DNA of 64,000 nt from Perognathus longimembris pacificus (GCF_023159225.1 NC_063161.1:124906958-124970957), one strand, 5' to 3'. Shown: positions 11,421-22,612, numbered from the stretch's first letter. Notes: a model not told the origin generated them from the letters alone. Numbers and translations: made by a program.

Positions 11421-12090
11421 CTAAAAGCAATAGTTATTTCATCACCTTCATCCTCATATTTACAAGAGCTGTCACCCTCACAACAGCAAACAGCGGCATA
11501 AATGTGAGGAAAAGGAGGGTGAACTGAGCCATTCTTGGAGGGCATAGCTGTAAATTCCATTTTTTTATGTCCTAACTCACCTGCAGCAGAAAAAGGCAAA
11601 TCCCAATCTCTCTGGTTGGGCCTCATATGGTGAAGATGCCAACATCAGGTCACAATGTTAACTGAGCACATGTCTACCTTACTCCCTCTGGACCAGGGTC
11701 CTCACTCACATGTGACTGCTGGCACTTTTTCTGCCTCTGGATCACCTGGGAAGCTGAAATGAGTTCAATGAAGAGATCACTGGCTTACAACAAAGAATAA
11801 CTTAAATGAAAGAGAAAAGTGATACATCTCACTGTACAAACCAGATTTGTTTCATTCTGACTTGGGCCAGTTTGAAAGCTCCTACCAATCTGTGTGGTTC
11901 TGATACTCCAGAGATGCAGCAAGGCTAGGTTTACCAACTTCCAAGGCCCAATGTGTTTCCAATAGCACAGTTTTCTTCTGCTGTTCAAGAAAATAAGAAC
12001 AAAATGTCAACACTGTGCAGGCAAAGTATAGAAGTGGAAAAGAAAGCTCTGCCTAGTACTATAAGATATTTTTTTAATGTTATTGTGTTT
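11358..12090. other. Intergenic DNA with a short (CA)n; nothing else recognised
   Basis: (CA)n at 11390-11417 creates small His/Thr and Val/Cys frames. The remainder is unrecognised. Confidence 0.5.
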
Positions 12091-12091
12091 G

Positions 12092-12313
12092 TTTATTCCA
12101 GTCCTGGGACTTGAACTCAGGGCCTGGGTGCTGTCCCCTTAGGTTTTTTTTAGCTCAAGGCCAGCTCTCTACCACTTGAGCCACAGCTCCACTTCCAGTT
12201 TTGAATGGAGATAAAGAGTCTCAGGTTTTTTCTATCTGGGGTTGGCTTCGAACCATGATACTTAGATCTCGGCCACTTGAGTATCTAGGATTATAGGCAT
12301 GCGCCACCCAGCT
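12092..12313 (-). mobile_element. B1-like/Geo composite SINE
   Basis: Antisense: ttccagtcctgggacttgaa, cacttgagccacagctcc, then reversed B1-like gagtatctaggattatagg and gcgccacccagct. Confidence 0.85.
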
Positions 12314-13072
12314 TTGTTTCTTTAATAAAAATTGATTTGGATCAATTTGTGATAACTGCAGGGATACAAGGTTTTATCTTTAGATACATCATTTGTTTTT
12401 CTTTCCAATCTGAGCTCAAAAGGAATATTGCTAGTGTTTTTCCAATGGCAGAGTGTAGTTTTAGAAGAGTTAAAGTAAGAAACTCTACCTACTTAATGTG
12501 CCAGAAAGCACATGAGAAGAGCAATCAGCTCTGGGAAGAGTTGCTCTGAATGAGGTGCCTGGCTGCTTTAGGCCATGCTGTTTGTCAGTCTTTCAAAATT
12601 CAAGTCATTACCAGATGCTGATCTACTATAATATTGTGATATTTTATCTGATTACACTTACCTGATTGTGCCTTATCTGCTATTTGCTTCCCCATTCTTC
12701 CATGTATATTAAATGCAGGTGCTTTTATTATTCTGAGAGCTAGAAAGTGTTGACTGCTCAGAATATAAATGGGGATATTATATCATTAACTTGCTCTGAA
12801 AGCAGGGCCATTCACTGTGTAAATCACATGCAAGGTACCTCATGGAGACACAATAAACCATAATGTCTTGAGAAAAAAAGCAAGGAGGAATGGATATGGA
12901 GATAAAAATTTAAGGCATTGTTAAAGAAGGGTAATCTCCAAAATCCTATTTGGTTCTTTCAAGCTAGCATTTGTTGATAATATAACCCTTATATTAAAAA
13001 CTTTTTAAGTTCATCAAAAAAAAAAACCTTTTGTGGGAATCATAACAACATAGAACGCTATCACCAACAGGA
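12314..13072. other. Intergenic DNA, nothing recognised
   Basis: A 70-codon plus-strand open frame (12337-12549) has no recognisable domain. No repeats were recognised. Confidence 0.45.
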
Positions 13073-13101
13073 ATGCACGCGCGTGCGCACACACACACAC
13101 G

Positions 13102-13155
<54 letters not shown>
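13073..13155. repeat. 83-bp alternating purine-pyrimidine tract, CG block plus (CA)n
   Basis: Unbroken R-Y alternation begins atgcacgcgcgtgcgc and continues as (CA)n with two CGCA interruptions. It accounts for the His/Thr-rich and Val/Cys-rich open frames on the two strands. Confidence 0.97.
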
Positions 13156-13157
<2 letters not shown>

Positions 13158-13393
13158 GATCCTTAGTATTCTATGGTTTGTGTAAGCCAGAAGCACATTT
13201 TGAATGCTCCAGTCTAGCCTTTTACAAGAATACTCTTCACTTTGGCAAAATATATTCCTACTCTGCCTAGAGGTATGGCTTAAACCAAGAGCCAAATGCT
13301 CTCAATATTTGGATGTTAAAAGGTGAATACTTTACAATCTGGTTGCAAATTTCAAGGAAGAACTCTACAGTGTATTAAGGCTGAACTGTGGCT

Positions 13394-13420
13394 ATGTGTG
13401 GTTGCCCAACAACCACACAT
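13394..13420. repeat. Perfect 11-bp inverted repeat with 5-nt loop
   Basis: ATGTGTGGTTG (13394-13404), loop CCCAA, then CAACCACACAT (13410-13420). Confidence 0.85.
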
Positions 13421-13905
13421 TGGGGTTGAATGCTCTGCTTAGTTTCCATTGTGTTGGCCACAGTTCATCCACAGTTATTTAAGTGGAAAGTTTGTGAAAA
13501 TCCCTTTTCAGAGCAAATGTTATATGAGTTTAAATGGACCACATCCCTTACTCGAATAGACTATCAGAAGGCTTGCTCACTCATCAGTGTATTACACTCT
13601 GCTCATGTGGCAGTTGGCAGCCAGCCTCCTAAAGGAATACAAACCCAATCTTTGCCAGAAGGAATGTGGCCAGAGTTGTCTTTTGTCTGATTTGAAGGTG
13701 TGAGACTGAAGGAACAGGTGTGAAGACAACTGGGACCATGAGAAGGAGGGTATGCAGGAGGATGTGGTTTCTTCTCTAATTTTCCTCCCAGCTTCCATGA
13801 GCAAGATTGCTTTCTCAACATTCTCTGTGACATGGCACACACAACAGTCTACTTTCTTCCCTGGCCTTCTAAAGTCAAGCTTAAGCTTTTATCAGAGGCA
13901 ACTTT
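13421..13905. other. Unrecognised intergenic DNA
   Basis: Open frames of 79-86 codons on both strands overlap one another and lack recognisable features, so none is called. Confidence 0.45.
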
Positions 13906-13910
13906 AGTAT

Positions 13911-14117
13911 TCTTTTTTTTTTTTTTCCCAGTCCTGGAGCTTGAACTTGGGCCTAAGCACTGTCCCTGGCTTCTTTTTGCTCAAGGCTAGCACTCTACCA
14001 ATTGAGCCACAGCGCTGCTTCTGGTCTTCTCTATATATGTGGTGCTGAGGAATGGAACCCAGGGCTTCATGTATATGAGGCAAGCACTCTTGCCACTAGA
14101 CCATATTCCCAGCCCTA
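13911..14117 (-). mobile_element. IDL-Geo dimeric SINE
   Basis: Antisense full dimer: poly-T, ccagtcctggagcttgaac, gagccacagcgctgcttc, then the reversed ID-like arm (ggcaagcactcttgccacta, attcccagccct). Confidence 0.88.
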
Positions 14118-14247
14118 GGATTCTTAAACTACATGCTCAACAACCAACCAGACCTATGGATGATGGTCTGATCTCTTCATTGATTCCATATTTCCTCAGC
14201 ATTGACACTTTAATAGGATTCTCACAACCCAATTAGATTTTATTTAG

Positions 14248-14302
14248 TTGCATATATATATGTATGTATATATGTGTATGTGTGTGTGTGTACATATATG
14301 TA
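14248..14302. repeat. TA/TG-rich alternating microsatellite
   Basis: Degenerate TATG/TGTA repeats (catatatatatgtatgtata onward). They produce a Tyr/Met-rich open frame. Confidence 0.85.
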
Positions 14303-14362
14303 ATTTTAACTGTTTAGTTAGACTGTTTAAAAGATCTACTCTCAAAAAATTCTGGGAAATAG

Positions 14363-14568
14363 GGCTGGGAATATGGCCTAGTGGCAAGAGTGCTTGCCTC
14401 CTACACATGAAGCTCTCGGTTCGATTCCCCAGTGCCACATATATGGAAAACGGCCAGAAGGGGCGCTGTGGCTCAGGTGGCAGAGTGCCAGCCTTGAGCG
14501 GGAAGAAGCCAGGGACAGTGCTCAGGCCCTGAGTCCAAGGCCCAGGACTGGCCAAAAAAAAAAAAAAA
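14363..14568 (+). mobile_element. IDL-Geo dimeric SINE, young, TSD about 18 bp
   Basis: Full dimer with an A20-class tail. The duplication A(5-6)TTCTGGGAAATAG lies at 14344-14362 and about 14569-14586. It has the gagcgggaagaagcc variant found in the youngest copies. Confidence 0.92.
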
Positions 14569-14689
14569 AAAAAATTCTGGGAAATAGCAAAAATGGAAAT
14601 AAAAAAGGGAATATATATTCCTAAACATAAAACACTAAAAAAATACTTTTAGCAAATAAAGAATAGGTTCCTAGGTCACAATAATCATA

Positions 14690-14870
14690 GAGGGAAACAG
14701 GAATATAAATTAGATTTCATCAAAACTAAAAACCTTTGCTTACTCAAAGAAGCACTGGCAAAATGAAACATTGGCAAAACATGTATCTAACAAAGGACTA
14801 GAATCCCAGAAAGAGCTGTGCCATTACAATGGGAAGACAAACAACTCAATTAAAAGAAGCCATGTATTTG
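14690..14870 (+). mobile_element. L1 ORF2 3' fragment, old
   Basis: The order gatttcatcaaaactaaaaa, cctttgcttac, aacatgtatctaacaaagga, ctagaatcccag, agacaaacaactcaattaaa follows the L1 ORF2 C-terminal region. No intact frame remains. Confidence 0.75.
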
Positions 14871-15159
14871 AAACTTTCATAAAACTGTTATAAATAATAA
14901 AAAAGTAAAACTTAAGTGACTATGGCAGCAAGTGACTATGGTAACTATTTGATCATTTATTAAAATTCAAGTTATAATTACAGTAAAGGCTAATTGCTTA
15001 GTTCTTAGAAATACACTAACAAGCTTAAATTTACTAAATGCCACAAGCAGGTACTTTTGCCTTTTTAACTGATTAGAAGCACTTACCCCTGTTCTGCATA
15101 TAGTATGCGATAAATGAATCAATGCAGAGTGAACTTGATCACATGAGTACATATCAGAT

Positions 15160-15352
15160 GAGTTCAGCACTTCTAGAAAGTGAGGTATGAAAAAGCAATG
15201 CAAGAAGAGGGGTTGGGTTGGAGGGATGGGAAAGAATGTTGAAAGGGTTAGCATCAGTCAATATATATATATTGTACTTATAAACTGATTTGTTGAATAG
15301 TAACCCCTCTGTACAACTACTAAAAGATAATAAAAATAAAAATTTTAAAGGC
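15160..15352 (+). mobile_element. L1-type 3' tail, older variant
   Basis: G-rich agaggggttgggttggaggg, then ttgtacttataaactg, agtaacccctctgtacaact and an A-rich end with ataataaaaataaa. It resembles 29845-29990. Confidence 0.6.
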
Positions 15353-15571
15353 AACACAAATGTCTTCAGTAACCTAGCCTAAACCTAAAAATATATTTAA
15401 ACTAGTTCTAAAACTGGTTAACATAAGCTGTCTTACTACTGACTTTAAGCTGATGCTAGATAGTAATAAAATGGAAAGAATTCCAAGAATTTATGTAGTT
15501 AATTGGTCTAAAACTTAGCTGGGCACCTAACTTATCTGAGAACTGTCTAAAATAAATTAATAAATAAACCA

Positions 15572-15745
15572 AGCTTCAAGTGGTTCATACTTGCAATCCT
15601 AGCCACTAGAGAGGCTAAGATCTGAGGATCGTAGTTCAAAGCCAAGGTGGGCAGAGAAGTCCAAGAGACTTTCCTCTCCAATTACCCAGCAAAATGCCAC
15701 ACTAAATCATGGCTCAAGTGGTCAAGTGTCAGCTCAAGTATAGCT
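15572..15745 (+). mobile_element. B1-like/Geo composite SINE, decayed
   Basis: gcttcaagtggttcatactt, cttgcaatcctagccac, gaggctaagatctgaggatc, then a truncated Geo arm (catggctcaagtggtcaag). Confidence 0.7.
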
Positions 15746-16061
15746 TCCAAAAGATAGCAAATTAGGAGCTACATATCAGGTCTTATTCATGTTAAACCCA
15801 TTCAGACCTCACCACATCTCTTCACATAGCTGTTGGTAACTCACTTTAGAGTCTCAAAAATTGACAGTATGCAATTTTAGTAATTTTGTCCCATTTAACT
15901 CTAGCAGTAGAAGGAACCAAGACTGGAAACCATATAAGGCCTATAAAGCTAAACACTACCACAACCTTGTAAAAAACACACTAAATAAGCTAAATAGGGA
16001 AAAGGTTGCTGAGAAGTTTCTCATCTGGTATTAAACAATGAAAATAACTTAGATATTTCTT

Positions 16062-16274
16062 TTTCTTTGCCAGTCCTGAGCTTGAACTCAAGGCCTGGGT
16101 ACTGTCCCTGAATCTCTTTGTGCTCAAGGTGAGTACTCTACCATTTGAGCCACAAAACCACTTCTGGCTTTCTTTCACAGACTTTCCTGCTCAGGCTGGC
16201 TTCAAACTGCAATTCTCAGAACTTAGCCTCCTAAGTAGCTAAGATTACAGGCATGAGCCACCAGTGCCTAGCTT
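16062..16274 (-). mobile_element. B1-like/Geo composite SINE, TSD GATATTTCTT
   Basis: Antisense copy between GATATTTCTT at 16052-16061 and 16275-16284. Motifs: ccagtcctgagcttgaactc, tttgagccacaaaac, agctaagattacaggcatga. Confidence 0.88.
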
Positions 16275-16290
16275 GATATTTCTTAATTTT

Positions 16291-16500
16291 TTTCTTTCTT
16301 TTTTTTTTGCCAGTCTTGGGCTGTGAACTCAGGGCCTGAGCACTGTCCCTGGCTTCTTTTTGCTCACGGCTAGCACTCTGCCACTTGAGCCACAGTGCCA
16401 CTTTTGGCCATTTTCTATATATGTGGTGCTGGGGAACCAAACCCAGGGCTTCATGTATAAGAGGCAAGCAATCTTGCCACTAGGCCACATTCTCAGCCCC
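16291..16500 (-). mobile_element. IDL-Geo dimeric SINE
   Basis: Antisense dimer directly beside the previous SINE's duplication; ends cattctcagcccc. It inserted next to the older element, so two different SINEs sit back to back. Confidence 0.88.
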
Positions 16501-16611
16501 GATATGTTTTAATTTCTAACTTTAGTGTTTATAGGTATAATTCTAGCCTCTGCCTGTTCTAGTATCAATAGAAAAGACCAGATGATCTTATTCTCTTTAC
16601 ACTTCAAGAAA

Positions 16612-16663
16612 AGTTTCAATCCCCAGTACCAAAAAAGAAAAGACAAAAAAAAAAAAAATAGTT
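16612..16663 (+). mobile_element. 5'-truncated ID-type SINE (3' end only)
   Basis: Only the B-box end remains (gtttcaatccccagtacc), followed by aaaaaagaaaagaca and a long A run. Confidence 0.7.
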
Positions 16664-16666
16664 AAG

Positions 16667-16872
16667 GGGGTGGGAATATGGCCTAGTGGCAAGAGTGCTT
16701 GCCTCGTATACATGAAGCCCTGGGTTCAATTCCTCAGCACCACATATATAGAAACTGCCAGAAGTGGCACTGTGGTTCAAGTGGAAGAGTGCTAGCCATG
16801 AGCAAAAAGAAGCCAGGGACAGTGCTCAGACCCTGAGTTCAAGCCCCAGGACTGGCAAAAAAAAAAAAAAAA
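16667..16872 (+). mobile_element. IDL-Geo dimeric SINE
   Basis: Full dimer (ggtgggaatatggcctagtg to caagccccaggactgg) with A15 tail, inserted at the tail of the truncated ID copy. Confidence 0.9.
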
Positions 16873-16947
16873 GGTTAAAAGAACAAATAAAACATACCTT
16901 AAATAACATCATGAACTTATTACTATAATGATTAAGAGTTCTTGGCC

Positions 16948-17335
16948 AAGCCAGGTTTGGTGCTCATACCTATAATTCTAGCAATTTTGGGATTTGATCG
17001 GGAAAATTGTAATATGGCGTCAGCCTGAGTAAAAAGAATACTACATCTCAAGCCATGGATGGGGGTTAGACCTGTAATGCCAGCTTCACAGAAAGAGCTG
17101 TGAGTTTTCTGTCCCTGTGACACATTTACTAGAGAAATGTGGCAAAGACTGAGAACATCTTTAGCTCCCCAGTTTATGGTTTTATACAAGTTACTTGGCA
17201 TACCTATGATAAAGACTATATAAACTACCAAAAATCTGGAAGTAGAGTTGTGGCTCAAGTGGTAGAGCAATTCTCTTGAGCACAAAAGTTCAAGGACAGT
17301 GACCAGGCCCTGAGTTCAAGCCTCAGGATGGGCAT

Positions 17336-17376
<41 letters not shown>
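16948..17376 (+). mobile_element. B1-like piece, spacer, Geo arm and (CA)n tail
   Basis: A decayed B1-like part (ccaggtttggtgctcatacc) at 16948-17050 and a clear Geo arm (gttgtggctcaagtggtaga, gagttcaagcctcagg) at 17226-17336 are separated by about 170 bp I cannot assign. (CA)n follows at 17337-17376. The two parts may be one interrupted element. Confidence 0.65.
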
Positions 17377-17381
<5 letters not shown>

Positions 17382-18530
17382 GGCTGCCACATATTTTATT
17401 GGCAAGTTTTCTCAAATCTATACTCCTTTTTCATTTCCTGATATTAAAGTTAAATTCAACTCCCTAAACAGTGCCAGTGAATTTCCATGACAGTAAGTTA
17501 AGGAAATTTTCTAGAAACAGTACAAGGACAACTTCCCTGTTTCCCACTTAAATACAACATATCGCATACACCAGTGATTAGTGGCTGTTCTGTTAGTCTT
17601 TGTTAGTTTGCAAAAATTTTTATGATTTCTAAGGACTCACTGAAAGTCAAGAGTCTTGGCTAGAAAACATAAAGAACGTTCTTAAAAGTCAAAAGAAGTT
17701 GAGGAGCTATTTGCTTACAGACTAACTCATCCATCTAGAGATTGATCTCTGCCAAAATCTCCGTGATTCTGTTACTCCGTTATTTATGAGAAGCTGTGGC
17801 ATCATGTTTCAGAAATTACCAGCCAGTCAGCACTGAGGGGTATGTATTTTTCTTGTTCACTCAGTGGCAAGGAACATATATTATAAATTCTTAGGAACTT
17901 TATCTCTTTCAGTTAGTCAAACTAATGCTGACTCGACAAAGGGCCACAGAATCTCTTGCTGGGTACAAGGAAGGACCATCCACTACAGAAAAGAAAGATT
18001 GTAATACTTCACTATTTCCAGGAAGAACAAAGAAGTATCACTGAGACAGATAAGAACCCTGCTCTATCACCAGTAAATTGTTTCTAAATAGTTTCATATT
18101 GTTTAAAATCTGTTTACCAGTCAAAGATGGCAATAGAGTCATTGCCCACCTGTCCACTTGATTAAAAAAAAAACTTTTACACTCATTACTTTTATGGTTG
18201 CAGACAGAAGTTATTAACCATCTGCTTTTGTATTAAACCATATACAAATAAACATCATTTTATAACCAGATGACAATCACAGAATTGTACATAACATAAT
18301 TGCACATACAATATTTTTTCTTTGATGATTAGTACAGGCCAAAAGCTCTCATCATTTCAAGTCTTTTTAAAAAATTCATTACCTAGAACACTAAGCAAAA
18401 CAGATGATAATACAGTATTTCATTGCAAATGAAGACTTTCAAAAGATTCTTAAAATTTTACTAGCAGCATCAATTATCTGCTTTTGAGAAAATAAGAGGG
18501 GAAAAAATGTTGTAAGTCCAAACACAGTTA
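17377..18530. other. Intergenic DNA, nothing recognised
   Basis: About 1.15 kb without open frame, repeat or RNA gene that I can identify. Confidence 0.5.
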
Positions 18531-18546
18531 AAAACAATGAGAGTAG

Positions 18547-18744
18547 GGGCAGGGAATGTGGCTTAGTGGTAGAGTGCTTACCTAGCACCCATGAAGTCAT
18601 GGGTTCAATTCCTCAGCACCATATATACAAAAAATCAGTGGTGCTATGGCTCAAGTGGCAGATTGCTAGCCTTGAGCAAAAAAAGAAGCCAGGGACAGTG
18701 CTCAGGCCCTGATTTCAAGCTCCTGGACTGGCAAAAAACAAAAC
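18547..18744 (+). mobile_element. IDL-Geo dimeric SINE with 16-bp TSD
   Basis: AAAACAATGAGAGTAG lies exactly at 18531-18546 and 18745-18760. The left arm is ID-like (gtggcttagtggtagagtgc); the tail is an AAAAC run. Confidence 0.93.
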
Positions 18745-19145
18745 AAAACAATGAGAGTAGCAGAAGCACTACCAACGGACAATTCCACAACTTCTGCTCC
18801 TATACAAGCAAAGGTTCTCCTGAATAAAAACAGAATATGGAGAATGTATCTACATTTTATTTCTCTAGATAGTTGAAATGCAGAATGAGTATACTTCCAA
18901 AATGAGATAATCTATCACATAAAATAAAGATAATTTTTTTGCCCTGAAGGTAGGGAACGGGAAAATATATAGGATAGAGTGGTGAAGAGACCAAGGCTAG
19001 TCTCCTAAAGAGAGTATACTTGAGCCAAAGCATCCTTATGAGAAAACGTACTAGAGAAACACCCTACAGAGTATTTTTCTGTTATTCTAAACATAAGTCA
19101 GAATAAACCAGCCAAAGAAAAATTCTCATTGAAAACAAACTCTGG

Positions 19146-19362
19146 CAGCTAGGTGTTCATGGCTCATACCAGTAACCCTAGTTACTCAGAAGGCTATCTG
19201 AGGATCCCAGTGCAAAGCTAGCCTGGGCAGGAAAGTCTGTAAGATTCTTATCGCCAACAAACTACTCAGAAAATAATGCTGTGGCTGAAGTAAAAGGAAA
19301 GGAAAGGAAAGAGGAAAAAGGAAAGGAAAGGAAAGAGGAAAAAGGAAAGGAAAGGAAAGGAA
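19146..19362 (+). mobile_element. Truncated B1-like/Geo SINE with (GGAAA)n tail
   Basis: The B1-like part (taggtgttcatggctcatac) breaks off early in the Geo arm (gctgtggctgaag) and passes straight into (GGAAA)n at about 19291-19362. Confidence 0.75.
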
Positions 19363-21130
19363 ATTCTGATGTGCACTATAACCAAACTTTTGTATAATAC
19401 CATGTTGGTTACTTATAGCAAGAAGAGGATGGCTACCAATGACAGTTAGATGAAATGACCCAATTCTATGGGTATTTGGCTAAGAGTAGAGTGCTGTTAA
19501 ATATTATTAAAACAATGTTAAAGTTAATGAAAGGTCTTTATTGTAAGCACCCTTTAATGTTTACCTTTTCTTTTTAAGTGAGCTAAGATGTTGGAGGACA
19601 GGGCAATTTGGCTTCCTAAGTGATAGCTATTAGACCCTTCCCTAAACAGAGGGCAGCCCTCCTTCAGCAGCCAGCCTTACTGTACTCACTGATTCCTTGA
19701 AGAAGTTACAGGGTAATCACAGGTACTTGATGACAAAGCATAACTCTTAAGATCCACTATTTTCAGGCACAACCATTTCAAACAGCTTGTCCCACACATT
19801 TTGTTGTCAACAAACCTTGTTAAAAAAAAGTCTATCAGCTAAAAAGGAAAAGAAAAAAAAAAATCTATCAGCCAACCCAAAAAAGGAACACTTCTCCTGA
19901 GAGTCCAGCAAAAAAGTATACAGTTGACGCAAACACAACCCTTATTTTCATGGAAGGTAGTGCCATGACTGGTGCAAAAACCCTATTAAGACATCCACTT
20001 TGGGCTGTATAAGCAGGCTAGTCTGCTTAGCTTGAGATGGCTGGGAGACAGCCCTCCTGGGCTGTGCCCTTATGTTGCAACATTAGGGCCATTAAAAAGA
20101 TTTTCTCAAGTGATTTTTCCATGCCTACTTTTAATCTTAATCATTAGCAGAGTGGGCTGAACTAGTAACAGGAAGAGATGATAAAAGGAACGGGAACAGA
20201 AGCATTGGCAAAGGCGCGGCAGCAGCATTAAGAGTGGCCAAAGGGAAGCTGCAGAGTTTCAGAGAGCAGCCAGAGACAGAAATGATGGAAAATAGAACAG
20301 TTGAGCACAGATAAGAGACTGTGAACCCCTGGTTGAGGAAAGAGTTTCAATGCCAAGCCTTAAGGGCCAAGTGTCTGTCTATCCTAGGAATGAGAGCCTT
20401 ATCACTAGTCTCTGTGGGAGCTGAGGGTCTCAACATCCAAGGGAATCTAGGTAGGAGCTATAACAACAGAAGTGCTGTCTCTTGTTGCTGCTCATTGATG
20501 CTGGAAGCAAGAATCATCAGAGCTGCCAAATGCTAGTGCCAGTGGTGGTTAAAGTCCAGAGCAATAAGCCTCTACCCTGAGTACTCAGAACTTAGAACTT
20601 CTGGCCTCTACAGCCTGGAGCAATAGGCCCTTAGCTCTCAAAGAAGCATGGAGTTGTAAGCTTCTGTGTCTGCCCTAACCACTATGCTGTGGGTACTCAA
20701 AGGAGACTGTCAACACTAAACAGACCCTCCTTGCTTACTCATGATTTCTATCTAGGTAGAACAAAGGGCCCCTGGAAGCTGATTATTAACTCCACCCCAT
20801 TGGTATTCTTGTCTCTAGGTTGCTCCTTTGAAAATGGGACTAGAGCAAAAATGGTGGACATAACAAAACCACTTCTTTATCCTTTCTCATCTTTACCCTG
20901 TCTGCTCTCTTGCTTGTTAACACTAATGGAAGACAGAAGCCATGTTCCTATATGGCAAGGAACTGAGGAAAGGCCTTTACCTGATGGCCAGTAAGAGATT
21001 AAGGCCTGTAAATCACAACCCACTGGGAACTAAAAGCTTCCCAAATCATATGAGTTTGGAAGTGGATCCTCTCTTAACTGAAGCCACCACAGAGGATCAA
21101 ACTATGTACAGAAGCTTAACTGTGGCTCAG
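19363..21130. other. Unrecognised sequence, partly GC-richer
   Basis: From about 19920 the base composition is more balanced (ggctgggagacagccctcct). Open frames of 71-102 codons overlap in several frames and look non-coding. Since a LINE/HAL1-like stretch follows, 20.7-21.1 kb could be upstream sequence of the same old element; this is inference only. Confidence 0.4.
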
Positions 21131-21642
21131 GGAAAAGGCCCATGCCTATGTATAGTAAATAAAAATATCTGTACCCAACAAAATAAATCCAATATATGTG
21201 GCATTCAATCAAATGTTGCCAGACCTGTAAAAAAAACTAGAAAATCATGAAGGGAAACTGGCTCATCATAAGACAAACTAATCAACTGAAACAAGCTCAG
21301 AAATGGCACAGCTACTAGAGAAAACAAAGACTTTTAAAACATAGTCACTAAAATTGTTTTCTATATCTCAATAACACAGAGAAGGTATAAACAATGCATA
21401 CTCAACTTCTTACAATGAAATCCATACTCAACTTCTTAAAATGATACTACAGGGCTGGAAATATGGCTTAGTGGCAGAGTGCTTGCCCTGCATGAATGAA
21501 ACCCTGGGTTCCATTCCTCAGCACCACAGAAACAGAAAAAGCCGGAAGTGGCACGTTGGCTCAAGTGGTAGAGTGCTAGCATTGAGCAAAAAGAAGCCAG
21601 GGACAGTGCCCAGGCTCTGAGTCTAAACCCTAGGACTGGCAA

Positions 21643-21673
<31 letters not shown>

Positions 21674-21790
21674 AAAATGATACTACAATGTCTGACATGA
21701 GAAATACATTGAATGGAATGAATGGTAGGTTCAATGATGCAGAATAAAGGTGGTACATTTAAAAGACAAAGGCAATTCTTAAAAATAGCA
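21131..21790 (+). mobile_element. Old HAL1/L1M-like LINE remnant, split by a SINE
   Basis: The order ggcattcaatcaaatgttgc, cagacctgtaaaaaaaacta, aatcaactgaaacaagctca, gaaatggcacagc, then after the SINE atgtctgacatgagaaatac and attgaatggaatgaatgg, follows the ORF1-region pattern of old L1M/HAL1 elements. It has no intact frame. Confidence 0.6.
21452..21673 (+). mobile_element. IDL-Geo dimeric SINE with 14-bp TSD, inside old LINE
   Basis: AAAATGATACTACA lies exactly at 21438-21451 and 21674-21687. Full dimer with A28-class tail. Confidence 0.93.
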
Positions 21791-21798
21791 TCGGTGAG

Positions 21799-21999
21799 GG
21801 CTGGGGATATAGCCTAGTGGCAAGAGTGCCTGCCTCGGATACACGAGGCCCTAGGTTCGATTCCCCAGCACCACATATACAGAAAACGGCCAGAAGCGGC
21901 GCTGTGGCTCAAGTGGCAGAGTGCTAGCCTTGAGCGGGAAGAAGCCAGGGACAGTGCTCAGGCCCTGAGTCCAAGGCCCAGGACTGGCCAAAAAAAAAA
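21799..21999 (+). mobile_element. IDL-Geo dimeric SINE, very young, 18-bp TSD
   Basis: AAAAATAGCATCGGTGAG lies exactly at 21781-21798 and 22000-22017. It carries the young-subfamily variants (cctcggatacacgaggccct, agcggcgctgtggc, gagcgggaagaagcc). Confidence 0.95.
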
Positions 22000-22229
22000 A
22001 AAAATAGCATCGGTGAGATATGCTAACTTTTTACTGTGTTGTATAATTGGAATTGCCAAAGAAAAGAGTATTAAAACATTTGACTAAATTATGGCCAAAG
22101 TTTTTCAAGTTTTATAAAAACGATCAATGCACAACTCCAAGAATCTCAGTGGCCCTCCAAATGAAAGCAAAAGAGAGAAAAATAAAAATTAGCCACATTC
22201 ACTCAAATTACACAAAACTTGTAATCAAG

Positions 22230-22612
22230 AAAATTCTAATGTACACAGTGGAGTATTATTTAGCAATAAAAAGGAATGAGGAACAGATATATGTGACAAG
22301 ATGGACAGACCTTGAAAATAAAGAATCTAGACACAAAAGACCATTTACTATATGGTCCATTTACATGAAATGTCCAGAGTAGGCAAATTCATACAGATAA
22401 AAAGTGTATTACTAGATGCCAGGGGCAAGGTAGAAGCAGGCATGGGAAGTGACTGCCCTGAGTAGAAAGTATCATTTTAGGATGATGAAAATGTTCTGAA
22501 GTTAAGTCAGTGTTGACAGATACATAACTCCATAAAAGCCAATTGAACAGTACACTTTTACAGAGTGAACTTTATGGGTATGAATGACATATCAACAAAG
22601 CTGTAAACATAA
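22230..22612 (+). mobile_element. Old L1M 3' end (L1MB/L1MC-like)
   Basis: The motifs gtggagtattatttagcaat, aaaaaggaatgag, gacaagatggacagaccttg, acatgaaatgtccagagtag, gatgaaaatgttctg, gaacagtacactttta and tatcaacaaagctg reproduce the 3' terminal layout of old L1M elements in order. Confidence 0.88.

Noticed and set aside
20321..21250. Cluster of 71-102-codon plus-strand frames
   Set aside because: They overlap in different frames, have no recognisable domain, and run into an old LINE-like remnant.
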